A program made the position numbers and the translations under genes. The notes under the pieces were generated by a model, which did no database searches, was not told the DNA's origin, and saw nothing but the letters and a program-made list of their open reading frames with translations. From Elusimicrobiota bacterium (GTDB lineage: Bacteria; CG03; SLGR01): a stretch of 64,000 nt of DNA. Below, piece after piece: positions 1 to 9,723 of the stretch (the stretch's first letter is position 1; each line of letters starts with the position of its first letter). The DNA is taken from positions 1 to 64,000 of the forward strand of contig PWEK01000052.1 of assembly GCA_003553445.1 (NCBI GenBank). Reading direction: 5' to 3'.

Positions 1-22
1 TATAATAAACGCAACAGATCCG

Positions 23-2509
23 GTGCTTATATTTGCACTATTAATGCTGACGGCACTTATAGCGCCTCTTATTGCAGAAAAATTTAAACTGCCCGGAATT
101 ATTGGCCTTATCGTCGCCGGAATATTGCTGGGACCTCACGGGTTGGGCATTCTTGAAAGAGGTCTTGAAGTTGAACTTCTCGGTACAGTAGGTCTTTTGT
201 ATATAATGTTCCTTGCAGGATTGGAACTAGATCTCATACAGTTCAAAAAACATAAAAACCACAGCATTATATTCGGCATACTGACATTCAGCATCCCTCT
301 TATTCTTGGCACTCTTATGGGCCGTTATCTACTAAACTTTTCCTGGCCGGCTGCTGTACTCTTATCAACTATGTTTTCTTCTCACACTCTTATTACATAC
401 CCCATAGCCAGCCGTCTGGAATTAACTAAACAAAGAGCCGTTACCGCCACCATAGGAGGAACTTTGTTTACTGATACTGCAGCACTGCTGGTTCTGGCTG
501 TAATAGCAGCTTCCCATAAAGGAAGCACCGGCATATCTTTCTGGATACAGCTTTCGATGCACATGATTATCTACATTGCAGCCGCCATAATAATCCTTCC
601 CCGAATATGCCGCTGGTTCTTCAGAAATATCGCTTCCGATGGCATAGTCGCTTTTACAGGGGTTCTGGGAGCAGCTTTCCTGAGCTCTCATATGGCACAC
701 ATAGCAGGCCTTGAACCTATAATAGGCGCCTTTTTAGCGGGCCTCGTACTAAACAGATTGATTCCGGAAAACAGCACTCTAATGAATCGGATACAGTTTG
801 TGGGACATTCCTTATTTATACCGTTTTTCCTAATATCAGTGGGGATGCTGGTGAATATAAACCTTCTCCTTACTGGCGGCACTGCGGCCTTCATCGCTCT
901 TTCAATGGTAACTGCCGGAATGACAACCAAATTTCTGGCAGCACTTATGACTAAAGAAATTCTCTCATACACTAAAAATGAAGGCATGCTTATATATGGA
1001 CTCACTGTCAACCAGGCCGCCGCAACCCTGGCAGCTGTACTCGTGGGGTATAACATAGGCATATTCACGGAACCGGTATTGACAGGAACAATTATTATGA
1101 TACTGATTACCAGCCTATCCGGATCATGGCTGACAGATAAATATGCAAGAAAAATAGCTCTTTCAAAAGAAAATAAGCCATACAGTTCTACGGGAAGATC
1201 TCAACGCATACTTATACCGCTCGCAAATCCACATACCGCAGAAGAGCTGATGAGTCTTGCCATGATGATGAGAAAAAAAGATTCACACGAACCTCTTTAC
1301 CCGTTAACAGTTGTACAATCGGGAGATAAAACAGAAGAGCGAATAGCCGAGGCAGAAAAACTGCTCGGTTCAGCCGTGGTCAAGGCGCTCTCTGCAGATG
1401 TTCCGGTAACCCCCGTAACCAGATCCGCCCTGGATGTCGCCTCAGGCATAAAACAGGCTTCCACAGACCTGAGAATATCAACTATAATTGCCGGATGGAA
1501 AGGATCTGTCTCTTCTCACTCACGGACATTCGGACATATCCTTGACAGCGTAAAGACCGACAGCACTCAAATGCTGCTGATAAGCCGTTGTATTAATCCA
1601 GTAAACACTTTTAAACGAATTATTCTTGCTGTTCCTCCCCTTTTCGAATACCAGCCCGGCTTCACAACAGCTGTGAATTCGGCAATAACACTTGCGCAGC
1701 AGATGGGAGTATCAATGTCAATTGCAGCCATACCGGATACCCGTAGACATATTCGAAGTATCCTTGAGAAAAACCAGACAAAAATCAAGACCGAAGAACT
1801 GAGCATTACAAACTGGAATGACACACCTGTTTTTATTAAAAACAATATAAAAAAAAAAGATGAGCTTCTTGTTCTTCTTAGTGTGCGCAAAGGCAGAATT
1901 GCCTGGCAGCCGCTTCTCAGTAAAATGCCCCGAATTATAACAGAAAAAATAAAAGACATAAACTTAGTGGTTCTCTATCCACCCGAACGGCCCTGCTCAA
2001 AATCTATTATATCCCCGGATGTATATCCTTCCGAATACAAAACGCTGCTTCCTCCGCACCATATACAACCTAACCTTAAAAACACAGAACTTAAAAAAGC
2101 TGTCTACCTTCTTCTTTCTTGCGGTTTTGGACATAATTTAGCTCCAGTGATGGAAATTACAAGGCAACTCACAGGAGAAAATTCCAAAGAACCCATGGAA
2201 CTTACCCCTGGAGCTCTCCTTATTCATGCGCACATAACCGGAATAAATTCATCAACAGCATTTTTAGGGATAAATAAAAATGGTTGGAAAACGACATATA
2301 CAACAGAGAAAGCCCGGGTTCTTTTCATCCTTCTGAGTCCAAGAGACGCAACACCAGAGATTCACCTTAAAGCCCTCGCTTATCTCGCAGGCCCGCTTCA
2401 CAGGGAAAATGCAATGGATAAAATTTTATCTGCAAAATCTGCAGGAGCAATTTCAAGAATTTTTCATCAGAAAAAAAGGTCAAAAGGGAAACTTGACAAC
2501 AAACCGTAA
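23..2509 (+). CDS. CPA2-family cation:proton antiporter with C-terminal USP-like cytoplasmic region (5' end may extend beyond the window)
   Basis: 828 aa; multiple TM helices, N-term LIFALLMLTALIAPLIAEKFKLPGIIGLIVAGILLGPHGLG typical of KefB/NapA-like exchangers; frame is open upstream to the window edge (..INATDP-VLIF). Confidence 0.85.
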   Translation: MLIFALLMLTALIAPLIAEKFKLPGIIGLIVAGILLGPHGLGILERGLEVELLGTVGLLYIMFLAGLELDLIQFKKHKNHSIIFGILTFSIPLILGTLMGRYLLNFSWPAAVLLSTMFSSHTLITYPIASRLELTKQRAVTATIGGTLFTDTAALLVLAVIAASHKGSTGISFWIQLSMHMIIYIAAAIIILPRICRWFFRNIASDGIVAFTGVLGAAFLSSHMAHIAGLEPIIGAFLAGLVLNRLIPENSTLMNRIQFVGHSLFIPFFLISVGMLVNINLLLTGGTAAFIALSMVTAGMTTKFLAALMTKEILSYTKNEGMLIYGLTVNQAAATLAAVLVGYNIGIFTEPVLTGTIIMILITSLSGSWLTDKYARKIALSKENKPYSSTGRSQRILIPLANPHTAEELMSLAMMMRKKDSHEPLYPLTVVQSGDKTEERIAEAEKLLGSAVVKALSADVPVTPVTRSALDVASGIKQASTDLRISTIIAGWKGSVSSHSRTFGHILDSVKTDSTQMLLISRCINPVNTFKRIILAVPPLFEYQPGFTTAVNSAITLAQQMGVSMSIAAIPDTRRHIRSILEKNQTKIKTEELSITNWNDTPVFIKNNIKKKDELLVLLSVRKGRIAWQPLLSKMPRIITEKIKDINLVVLYPPERPCSKSIISPDVYPSEYKTLLPPHHIQPNLKNTELKKAVYLLLSCGFGHNLAPVMEITRQLTGENSKEPMELTPGALLIHAHITGINSSTAFLGINKNGWKTTYTTEKARVLFILLSPRDATPEIHLKALAYLAGPLHRENAMDKILSAKSAGAISRIFHQKKRSKGKLDNKP

Positions 2510-2554
2510 TTTTGAAATTATTAATATGATAAAAATAATTAAAATTAAAAACCG

Positions 2555-3916
2555 ATGAATCTGGCAAAATTACTGACACAGGATCTAAAATATTATCTGT
2601 CCAAAAGGGACAGAAGAGAGTTGAGGTACATCCTTAATGAAATGGAGCCTGTCGATATCGCTCTGGCCTGGAAAGAATTCTCAGAGCACGACCGGCATAT
2701 TCTTTTTTCACTTATAAAACCTCAGCGGCAGGCATCCCTGCTGGGCCGTTTGGAAAAAGAATTTCAGGAAGAAATAACCTCATACCTTTCTTCATCAGAG
2801 CTGGCCGAAATCATCAACCTGATGGCTCCTGACGAAAGAGCTGATTTACTTGAAGGACAAAAACCTGGCCGGCTGAAAGATATTTTTGCGGCCATGGGGC
2901 CGGAAGCGGCCCGCGATGCAAAAAACCTGATGTTATACGCGCCGGATACCGCCGGCGGTGTAATGACCACAGAATATGCAGGAGTAAATGAAGATATGAC
3001 CGCCAGGGAAACCCTTCTTAACCTACAGGGCTCCATACCTAAAGAGCGCCAAAGAAATATAAATGCGGTATATTCAGTTGATAATAGCGGACGTGTTTCC
3101 GGAGCCTGTTCCATCATGAACCTTATTACCGCTGACCCTGAAGAAAAAATCTCTGACATTTCCAGGGATGTAAAGAACATAAAAATTCTTGCCGGCACGG
3201 ATATTGAAGAAGTAGCGGCGCTTTTTACCCGTTATGATATGCTTTCAGCGCCAGTTATTGATAAAAATGAAAGGCTTGTTGGAATCATTACTATCGACGA
3301 TGTAATAGATGTAATAAGAGACGAAGCTGAAGAAGACATTGCCTTTATGGCAGGTGTTAATCCAGAAGATTTTCACAGACAGAAACTTTCCGGAAAGCTG
3401 AAAACAAGGGTTCCCTGGCTGCTACTTGCCTGGATAGGCGGAATTGTAGCTGGTGGAATAATAGATGCTTACGAGCAGACTCTTGAACAGGCAGTTGCCC
3501 TGGCTGCATTTATCCCGGTAATAATGCATATGGGAGGTACTATCGGGGTTCAATCATCAACGGTTGTTGTCCGATGGCTTGCGTTTAAAAAAATAGCCCC
3601 CACCGGTATTCTCCGTATCTTTTTAAGAGAATTCTCAACAGGCTTTATTCTCAGTCTTATCTATGCCGCCCTGCTGGCTGCAGTATCTCATATAAGATAC
3701 GGTTCTTTTTCAGAAATGTCGAGATTATGGCTCGTAACAGGCGGGGGAATTGGAGCTGTTATGCTGCTTGCAGCTTTTACAGGTGTAATTCTGCCTTTAG
3801 GATTCAAAAAATTCAGCATTGACCCTGCGGTAGCTACCGGGCCTATAATTACAACAGCAATTGATGTGCTGGGATTGGGTGTATATTTTATTCTTGCAAC
3901 AAGGATCCTTTTATGA
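2555..3916 (+). CDS. mgtE: Magnesium transporter MgtE (paralog 1)
   Basis: MgtE_N, CBS pair and TM domain; DPAVATGPIITTAIDVLG motif. Confidence 0.92.
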   Translation: MNLAKLLTQDLKYYLSKRDRRELRYILNEMEPVDIALAWKEFSEHDRHILFSLIKPQRQASLLGRLEKEFQEEITSYLSSSELAEIINLMAPDERADLLEGQKPGRLKDIFAAMGPEAARDAKNLMLYAPDTAGGVMTTEYAGVNEDMTARETLLNLQGSIPKERQRNINAVYSVDNSGRVSGACSIMNLITADPEEKISDISRDVKNIKILAGTDIEEVAALFTRYDMLSAPVIDKNERLVGIITIDDVIDVIRDEAEEDIAFMAGVNPEDFHRQKLSGKLKTRVPWLLLAWIGGIVAGGIIDAYEQTLEQAVALAAFIPVIMHMGGTIGVQSSTVVVRWLAFKKIAPTGILRIFLREFSTGFILSLIYAALLAAVSHIRYGSFSEMSRLWLVTGGGIGAVMLLAAFTGVILPLGFKKFSIDPAVATGPIITTAIDVLGLGVYFILATRILL

Positions 3917-5256
3917 AATTAAGAAGAAGAACTCCCGTCAAATCAATTAAACGCCTACTGAAATCAAATTCCCAGGAGATAGAATCCGCTCTCGACCGCC
4001 TGCAGGCGGTTGACCTGGCTGAGATATGGCATCATTTTAACACTGAGGAAAGAGTTGGGCTTTTTGAATCAATCAGCAGAGATTTCCAAAGCGAAGTATT
4101 CGAGAAGCTCGATTTGGAGTATCAGAAAGAACTCCTTGACAATTTAAACACTTCACAGATATCTCAAACCCTTAATTCAATGGCCCCGGACGACCGCGCC
4201 GATCTTTTTGCCAAACTTCCGGAATATAAAGCAGAAAGCCTTCTGTCGGTAATGAAAAGGACAGAGGCCCGGGACGTGAGAGACCTCCTGGAATACGAGG
4301 AACACACAGCGGGCGGTAAGATGACCACCGACTTTGTAACGCTCTCCCCGGAAATGACAGCCAGAGAGGCGCTTGCAAAAATACAGGACTCCGTTGATAA
4401 AGAACATCAGCGTAACATTTATGCCGTATATTCCGTTGATTCTTCCGGACATCTTTTAGCTGGAATACTTCTGCAAAAACTGATTGCATCAGACCCCGAT
4501 GTAAAAATTAAAGACATTACCCGGACTGTCGATCGAATAAAGATCAATGAAAAAGAAGACCAGGAACGGGTGGCAAATATATTCGCTCATTATGATCTTC
4601 TTTCGGCTCCTGTTGTAGATGACGATGACAAATTAGTAGGTGTAATCACAATTGATGATATCGTAGATGTAATCCATGAAGAATTAAATGAAGACATCGC
4701 CATAAAAGCAGGAACCGAGGTGCTTGACTTTGAACCGAAAAGCATACTTAAGTCTGTTAAAACACGCTGGCTGTGGCTTATGACATCATTTGCCGGCGGC
4801 TTAGCAGCCGCAGTAATAATTGGTATATTTGAAGGAACTCTGGCCGAAGTTGCGGCGCTTGCGGTATTTATACCAATAATCATGGATATGGGGGGAAACG
4901 TGGGAGTGCAGTCCTCAACAGTTGTGGTTCGGCGGCTGGCATTAAACAGGGCAGAACATAACTGGCATGAAATAGCATCTGGTGAGCTTCTTTCCGGGTT
5001 GCTGATGAGCGCAGGATTCGGGATCCTTTTGTGGATCGCTGCAAACTACCGGTATACTTCCAGTATTGCCTGGGCCAGCGGACTAGGGATAGCTCTTGCT
5101 CTGGCTATTTCAACCGTACTGGGAGTTTTTCTACCTATTTTTTTTCATAAACATAATATCGACCCCGCTATTTCAACCGGCCCGTTAATCACAACCGCAA
5201 TAGATGTTATAGGCCTTGGAGTTTATTTTCTACTTGCAATATGGATTGTTCTTTAA
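3913..5256 (+). CDS. mgtE: Magnesium transporter MgtE (paralog 2)
   Basis: Overlaps the previous mgtE by 4 nt (ATGA); DMGGNVGVQSSTVV and DPAISTGPLITTAID motifs. Confidence 0.93.
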   Translation: MKLRRRTPVKSIKRLLKSNSQEIESALDRLQAVDLAEIWHHFNTEERVGLFESISRDFQSEVFEKLDLEYQKELLDNLNTSQISQTLNSMAPDDRADLFAKLPEYKAESLLSVMKRTEARDVRDLLEYEEHTAGGKMTTDFVTLSPEMTAREALAKIQDSVDKEHQRNIYAVYSVDSSGHLLAGILLQKLIASDPDVKIKDITRTVDRIKINEKEDQERVANIFAHYDLLSAPVVDDDDKLVGVITIDDIVDVIHEELNEDIAIKAGTEVLDFEPKSILKSVKTRWLWLMTSFAGGLAAAVIIGIFEGTLAEVAALAVFIPIIMDMGGNVGVQSSTVVVRRLALNRAEHNWHEIASGELLSGLLMSAGFGILLWIAANYRYTSSIAWASGLGIALALAISTVLGVFLPIFFHKHNIDPAISTGPLITTAIDVIGLGVYFLLAIWIVL

Positions 5257-5263
5257 GATATTT

Positions 5264-5698
5264 TTAAGTATTCAAAGTATGTTCGGGCCTGCATTCTTCA
5301 AGACAGGCAACCGTCAACGAGGCAAATTTAACCCCCTTCTGAGACCTTAGCTTATTTGTTAAATGCTGCATTTCCTTTCCGGTTCCCTTTACAATTATTA
5401 TTTCCATGCAATTATTGTGATCCAGGTGTATATGCTGGTTGCAGATTGCTACTCCGTGAAATCCGTGCTGTATCTCAACGATTTTTGAAACAAGATTCCG
5501 TTTATGATGATTATATACAACTATTATTGCCCCGTTAGCTTTCTTATCAGCGGAGACTGCTTCCTTCTTCAATGAATCGCGTATTATGTCTTCAATCGCT
5601 TTGGATCTTGTGGAGTATCCCCTTCGCTTAACATAATCATCAAATTTTTCAACGAGATACTTATCAGCTGAAATTCCGAATCTTTTTAATTCAGCCAT
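5264..5698 (-). CDS. nikR: NikR-type nickel-responsive regulator (ribbon-helix-helix + ACT)
   Basis: 144 aa; RHH N-terminus, HxH...C metal-site pattern (NQHIHLDHNNC). Confidence 0.88.
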   Translation of the reverse strand: MAELKRFGISADKYLVEKFDDYVKRRGYSTRSKAIEDIIRDSLKKEAVSADKKANGAIIVVYNHHKRNLVSKIVEIQHGFHGVAICNQHIHLDHNNCMEIIIVKGTGKEMQHLTNKLRSQKGVKFASLTVACLEECRPEHTLNT

Positions 5699-5725
5699 CA
5701 GCTTTTTTCCAATTCCTTTTTCTGA

Positions 5726-6214
5726 TTATTTACCTTCATCGCGTATTGACATGTATTTTTGATAAAGTTCCTCATCATACTGAAGCGATGCTGAAATTTC
5801 CTCATATCTTTCAAGCGTCATTCCCGAGTCTTCTATGACCTCTTCCTGCTTTCTTTTATTCTTTTCCCGAAGCTCCTCCACCTTTTCACTTGCCTGTGAA
5901 TACCTCTGCATCTCTTCTTCAGAAACTTCAATATCAAGAGCCTGCAGTTGAGCCCTGTCTATTTCATGAAACCTCTCCACCTCCAAGCCGGCATTTTCTA
6001 TTTCTGATATCATTGTATTTTGAATATCAGCAGCTACATTCTGAGCTTTTTCTGTAATACGCGTATATTCTCTAAGGTCTTCCTCGCTTATATCTTCTTC
6101 ATAAATATCCAGTGCCATGTCCGTATCAACTTCTTCATGTTCAAGCTCCCTGGCCGCGCAAGCAAACATCAAAAAACAAATAACCACAAACAAAAATCCT
6201 GCTGATTTCCTCAT
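5726..6214 (-). CDS. Putative lipoprotein, DUF4168-like helical repeats
   Basis: Signal peptide with lipobox-like FACA; repeated GLEVERFHEI / GMTLERYEEI helices. Confidence 0.6.
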   Translation of the reverse strand: MRKSAGFLFVVICFLMFACAARELEHEEVDTDMALDIYEEDISEEDLREYTRITEKAQNVAADIQNTMISEIENAGLEVERFHEIDRAQLQALDIEVSEEEMQRYSQASEKVEELREKNKRKQEEVIEDSGMTLERYEEISASLQYDEELYQKYMSIRDEGK

Positions 6215-6239
6215 GTACTTCTCCCCTTATATTCTTTTT

Positions 6240-6803
6240 TTACTTTGCCAGCTCTATGTATCTTTGCCTTACCGCAGGGTTCTGCTGAACACTGATTGAT
6301 ATTTCCTGAAACCTCTGGAAATCCAATCCTGCATCCTTTATTTTTCTTTCCTGCTTTTTGTGCAGTTCCGGCTGTATTTCTTCTACATCTCGCTGGGCAA
6401 TTTTGAACATTTCCCTTTTCTCGTCGTCAAGCTCCATATCTCTTCCCTGATACTTTGCCTCTCTTATCTCCTTAAACCTTTCCAGCTCCAGACCGTATTG
6501 CCCTACAATTTCATCAATTTTCTCATCGATCTCTACAGCGACCTTTTGAATATTACGTGAAGCCTCTATATATTTTTTAATATCCTCATCTGTTATATCG
6601 GTTTCTTCATATTCCTTCGCTATTTCATCGTCAGCTTCCTGTCTTTTCTGCTCGGCGTCCGGAACTTCTTTATTTTCTTCCTCCCTGAATAAATCCGTAT
6701 ACTCCTTTTCAGGAGACGGTCTCCGAGTATCCTTTACGGACGTACATGCGGCAAAAAACAGAAACAACAATAAGAACGCTGCTGACATTACTATGGATTT
6801 CAT
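6240..6803 (-). CDS. Putative lipoprotein, DUF4168-like; paralog of the adjacent gene
   Basis: Lipobox-like FAAC; GLELERFKEI / GLDFQRFQEIS repeats; AGGAGG SD. Confidence 0.6.
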   Translation of the reverse strand: MKSIVMSAAFLLLFLFFAACTSVKDTRRPSPEKEYTDLFREEENKEVPDAEQKRQEADDEIAKEYEETDITDEDIKKYIEASRNIQKVAVEIDEKIDEIVGQYGLELERFKEIREAKYQGRDMELDDEKREMFKIAQRDVEEIQPELHKKQERKIKDAGLDFQRFQEISISVQQNPAVRQRYIELAK

Positions 6804-6857
6804 ATTGCCCTCCTAATTTTTCTTCTTACTTATTACAAGTATAGTATTTAAACTAAT

Positions 6858-6887
6858 TATTTTCAATTTACCGACATATTGAAAATA
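6858..6887. promoter_or_regulatory. Perfect 10-bp inverted repeat (tattttcaat-N10-attgaaaata) in the divergent intergenic region; candidate operator
   Basis: Located between a lipoprotein start (6803, minus) and the glycerate-kinase/mgs operon start (6922, plus). Confidence 0.45.
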
Positions 6888-6921
6888 GATTGTTTTTTAT
6901 ATTATTATAAGAAAAGAGGAA

Positions 6922-7761
6922 ATGAAAAATCAACTTCCGGAAAATCTAAAAGGGAAAGAATTAAAAGATTCATATAAAAGTCTTTCCCGCTTGCTTATAA
7001 ATCGCCCTGCAAAAGAAAAGAAGGTTACGGGTATCAACGGTCCTCCCGGCTGCGGAAAAACAACACTATGCAGAAAAATAAAACATCACCTTCGAAAAAA
7101 TGACATCAATACGGTTACCCTCTCTATAGACGACTTTTACTGGACATATAACAGAAGAAAAAGCGAAGCTAACGATAAAAAGCTTTTGGACGTTAGAGGA
7201 CCGGGAACCCATGACATACCTCTAGCCTTAAAAACACTTAATAACCTTCTGAAAGCAAAAGAAGGGTCAGAAACCCCCCTGCCACGCTTTAACAAGTGGC
7301 TAAAAAACGGCAGGGGGGACAGGGCTCCGGCAAATGAATGGGAAATATTCAAGGGTTCCCCGGATATAATCATACTTGAAGGCTGGAATATCTGTCAGGA
7401 ACCGATTCCTGACAGCGAACTTAAACGCCCTTTCAACATTCTGGAAAAATCAGACTCTCCAAACGGCAGGACAAGAAAATATATCAACAAAAGGCTCAAA
7501 GAAGATTATCCGAAGCTATGGAAATACATCGGATTTCTGATAATGATAAAAATAGATGGCATAAAAACAGTCTATAAACAAAGAGAAGAGCAGGAAAAAG
7601 AGCTAAGAAAGAAGGGCAAAAGCGCAATGAAAGAAAAAGAAATAGTTGACTTCATAAACCATTACGAACGATGGATTATAAACATACAAAAAACCCTTGG
7701 AGAAAAGTCGGACGTAGTTATTGAAATAGATGAAGATAGGAAAATAAGGAGAGTAAAATGA
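6922..7761 (+). CDS. P-loop D-glycerate 3-kinase-like / uridine-kinase-like kinase
   Basis: Walker A GPPGCGKTT, SIDDFYWT, RGPGTHD, FILEGW-type signature; overlaps mgs by 4 nt. Confidence 0.75.
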   Translation: MKNQLPENLKGKELKDSYKSLSRLLINRPAKEKKVTGINGPPGCGKTTLCRKIKHHLRKNDINTVTLSIDDFYWTYNRRKSEANDKKLLDVRGPGTHDIPLALKTLNNLLKAKEGSETPLPRFNKWLKNGRGDRAPANEWEIFKGSPDIIILEGWNICQEPIPDSELKRPFNILEKSDSPNGRTRKYINKRLKEDYPKLWKYIGFLIMIKIDGIKTVYKQREEQEKELRKKGKSAMKEKEIVDFINHYERWIINIQKTLGEKSDVVIEIDEDRKIRRVK

Positions 7762-8951
7762 ACAAAAACACAAGCCTCGTATCATTTCCGTTTAAGGTTG
7801 AAGATGTTGACGTATTCGTAAACAACATACGCACTGCTGCATCGCTCCCGGTTGTTAATGAGGTTCTATGCGTAGGCGCAGAGAAAAACGAGTGTTACAA
7901 GAAAGCACAGAAAAAAGTTATGCAGGATCCTTGCTTAAAAGATAAAAACATTACTTTTAAGGTCCAGGAGCGCCTTGGAAGCAAAAGGCCCGGTAAAGGA
8001 GACGGAATGAATACCGCATTAAAATATTTCGTGGAAAACTCCAACTGCAGGAGGATTCACTTTTATGACGCCGACATAAAAAACTTTTCATATAAATGGG
8101 TCCTTGAATCAGAACGCTCTGCCAATATGGGGTTTGACGTTGTACGGCACTACTTTCCGCGCGCCAGAACAGATGCTATGATAACATGGATGATTACGAA
8201 AACCGGTTTTTCAATACTCTTTCCGGATTCTCAGCTTCCTTTTATCGAACAGCCCCTGGGCGGCGAACTTCTGATGGAAAAAAAAGTGGCAGAGAAGTTA
8301 ATTTCGGATAAGGATGTAATAATTCAATCAGACTGGGGCATTGACACAATTTACACCTACAAAATGATTAAGAACCGGTTTTCAATGTATGAAGCTTATA
8401 TGAGCGAAGGAAAAAGTCATTCGCTTTATCCGGGGCTTGATTCCCTTGAATCAATGCTTTACGAATGTTTCTGTGTTATTTATAATCTGAAGGATAAAAA
8501 AAAGAAAATCAAGCACATAAAACACAGAATAGAGCACGCATCCAGCGTTTCAAATGAGGTTGAACACAAGCTGGGATTTGACATACAAAAAACCCTCCTG
8601 CTCCTTAAGCAGGGCTGGACTGAGAAACAATTTGAGCTCCTTGAGTTTTTTCCCGGGGAAGTAAGAGACAACATGAAAAAGAATAAAGAGATCCCAATTT
8701 TTGACTTTATGGATGATGCGGCATGGTATAAAACCTATAAAACTATGCTCGAGAACTTTGTTCAAGGAGACAAAGACTGGAGAAAGCTCATTTTCAAACT
8801 CTGGGTAGCCAGGGTTCTGTGGTATACTACTAACGTTGCCCTGAAAGGCTATGATTTTTCATTTATGCACTTATACAGGATGATTGATAATTATGCGCGG
8901 GTCTCAAAAAACGTTGAAACTAATGACACTTTTCAGGCTCCCGAAGTATAA
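7758..8951 (+). CDS. mgs: Mannosylglycerate synthase (GT78, one-step)
   Basis: Extensive recognisable identity with Rhodothermus-type MGS: QERLGSKRPGKGDGMNTAL, HFYDADI, VRHYFPRARTDAMITWMITKTGF, EQPLGGELLM, SDWGIDT. Confidence 0.92.
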   Translation: MNKNTSLVSFPFKVEDVDVFVNNIRTAASLPVVNEVLCVGAEKNECYKKAQKKVMQDPCLKDKNITFKVQERLGSKRPGKGDGMNTALKYFVENSNCRRIHFYDADIKNFSYKWVLESERSANMGFDVVRHYFPRARTDAMITWMITKTGFSILFPDSQLPFIEQPLGGELLMEKKVAEKLISDKDVIIQSDWGIDTIYTYKMIKNRFSMYEAYMSEGKSHSLYPGLDSLESMLYECFCVIYNLKDKKKKIKHIKHRIEHASSVSNEVEHKLGFDIQKTLLLLKQGWTEKQFELLEFFPGEVRDNMKKNKEIPIFDFMDDAAWYKTYKTMLENFVQGDKDWRKLIFKLWVARVLWYTTNVALKGYDFSFMHLYRMIDNYARVSKNVETNDTFQAPEV

Positions 8952-9717
8952 CATCCTCCACCGCTTCGGCAAAACCAGAAGGGCCTGTTGAAGAAGTCAG
9001 GTAAAATTTCTCATCATAAACCCTTTTGGCGCTTACTAAAATAGGGTTGTCAACTGACCTGAGTAAGGGAATATCGTTTTCGCTGTCTCCTATACCGTAG
9101 GTTACAGTATCACCCCATTTTCTTTTATATAAACCAATAAGCAAACCTGCGGCTTTACCCTTGTCCGCACCGGACCCTATAAGATTCATATACTTACCAC
9201 CGTGCACTAACGTCAATGAATATTTCGAAGCCGCTTTTCTGACAACTTCCATATTCCCCTCGAAGGAAAAACTTTCACTGTATTTCCTTCTCCTGGCCAA
9301 TTCGGCAAGCTCATAAGACATATTCGCTTCTTTAGCGACTTCTTCAGCAGTCAACTCCTTGCGGCCCTTTATATTGCAGCCTGTCTTCTCTCTTATTTCT
9401 CTCATGGCTTTTTTAATTATCTTGTATGAAACACCCAATTCAATTATATTATATTTACCCCATTCCCTGGAATATCCGTATTTAAAATCAAAGTATTTCT
9501 TTGGAATGTAAACAGCAGAGCCGTTTTCTGTAATGAAAGGCTGGTGCAACCAGAAAACATTCTGGTAATACTCATTTTCCGCAGGAGTCTTACCAGTGGC
9601 AAAAACTAACGGAATTGAATGTTTTTTTAACTTTTCAACCGAGGGAAGAGACTCCTCAAATGAATAATTTTTGAAATCTATTAGAGTTCCGTCTAAATCC
9701 GTAAAAACTATCTTCAT
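8920..9717 (-). CDS. mpgP: Mannosyl-3-phosphoglycerate phosphatase (HAD)
   Basis: HAD motif FTDLDGTLID, GDSENDIPLL; adjacent to mpgS. Confidence 0.85.
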   Translation of the reverse strand: MKIVFTDLDGTLIDFKNYSFEESLPSVEKLKKHSIPLVFATGKTPAENEYYQNVFWLHQPFITENGSAVYIPKKYFDFKYGYSREWGKYNIIELGVSYKIIKKAMREIREKTGCNIKGRKELTAEEVAKEANMSYELAELARRRKYSESFSFEGNMEVVRKAASKYSLTLVHGGKYMNLIGSGADKGKAAGLLIGLYKRKWGDTVTYGIGDSENDIPLLRSVDNPILVSAKRVYDEKFYLTSSTGPSGFAEAVEDVILREPEKCH

Positions 9718-9723
9718 TCTGCT

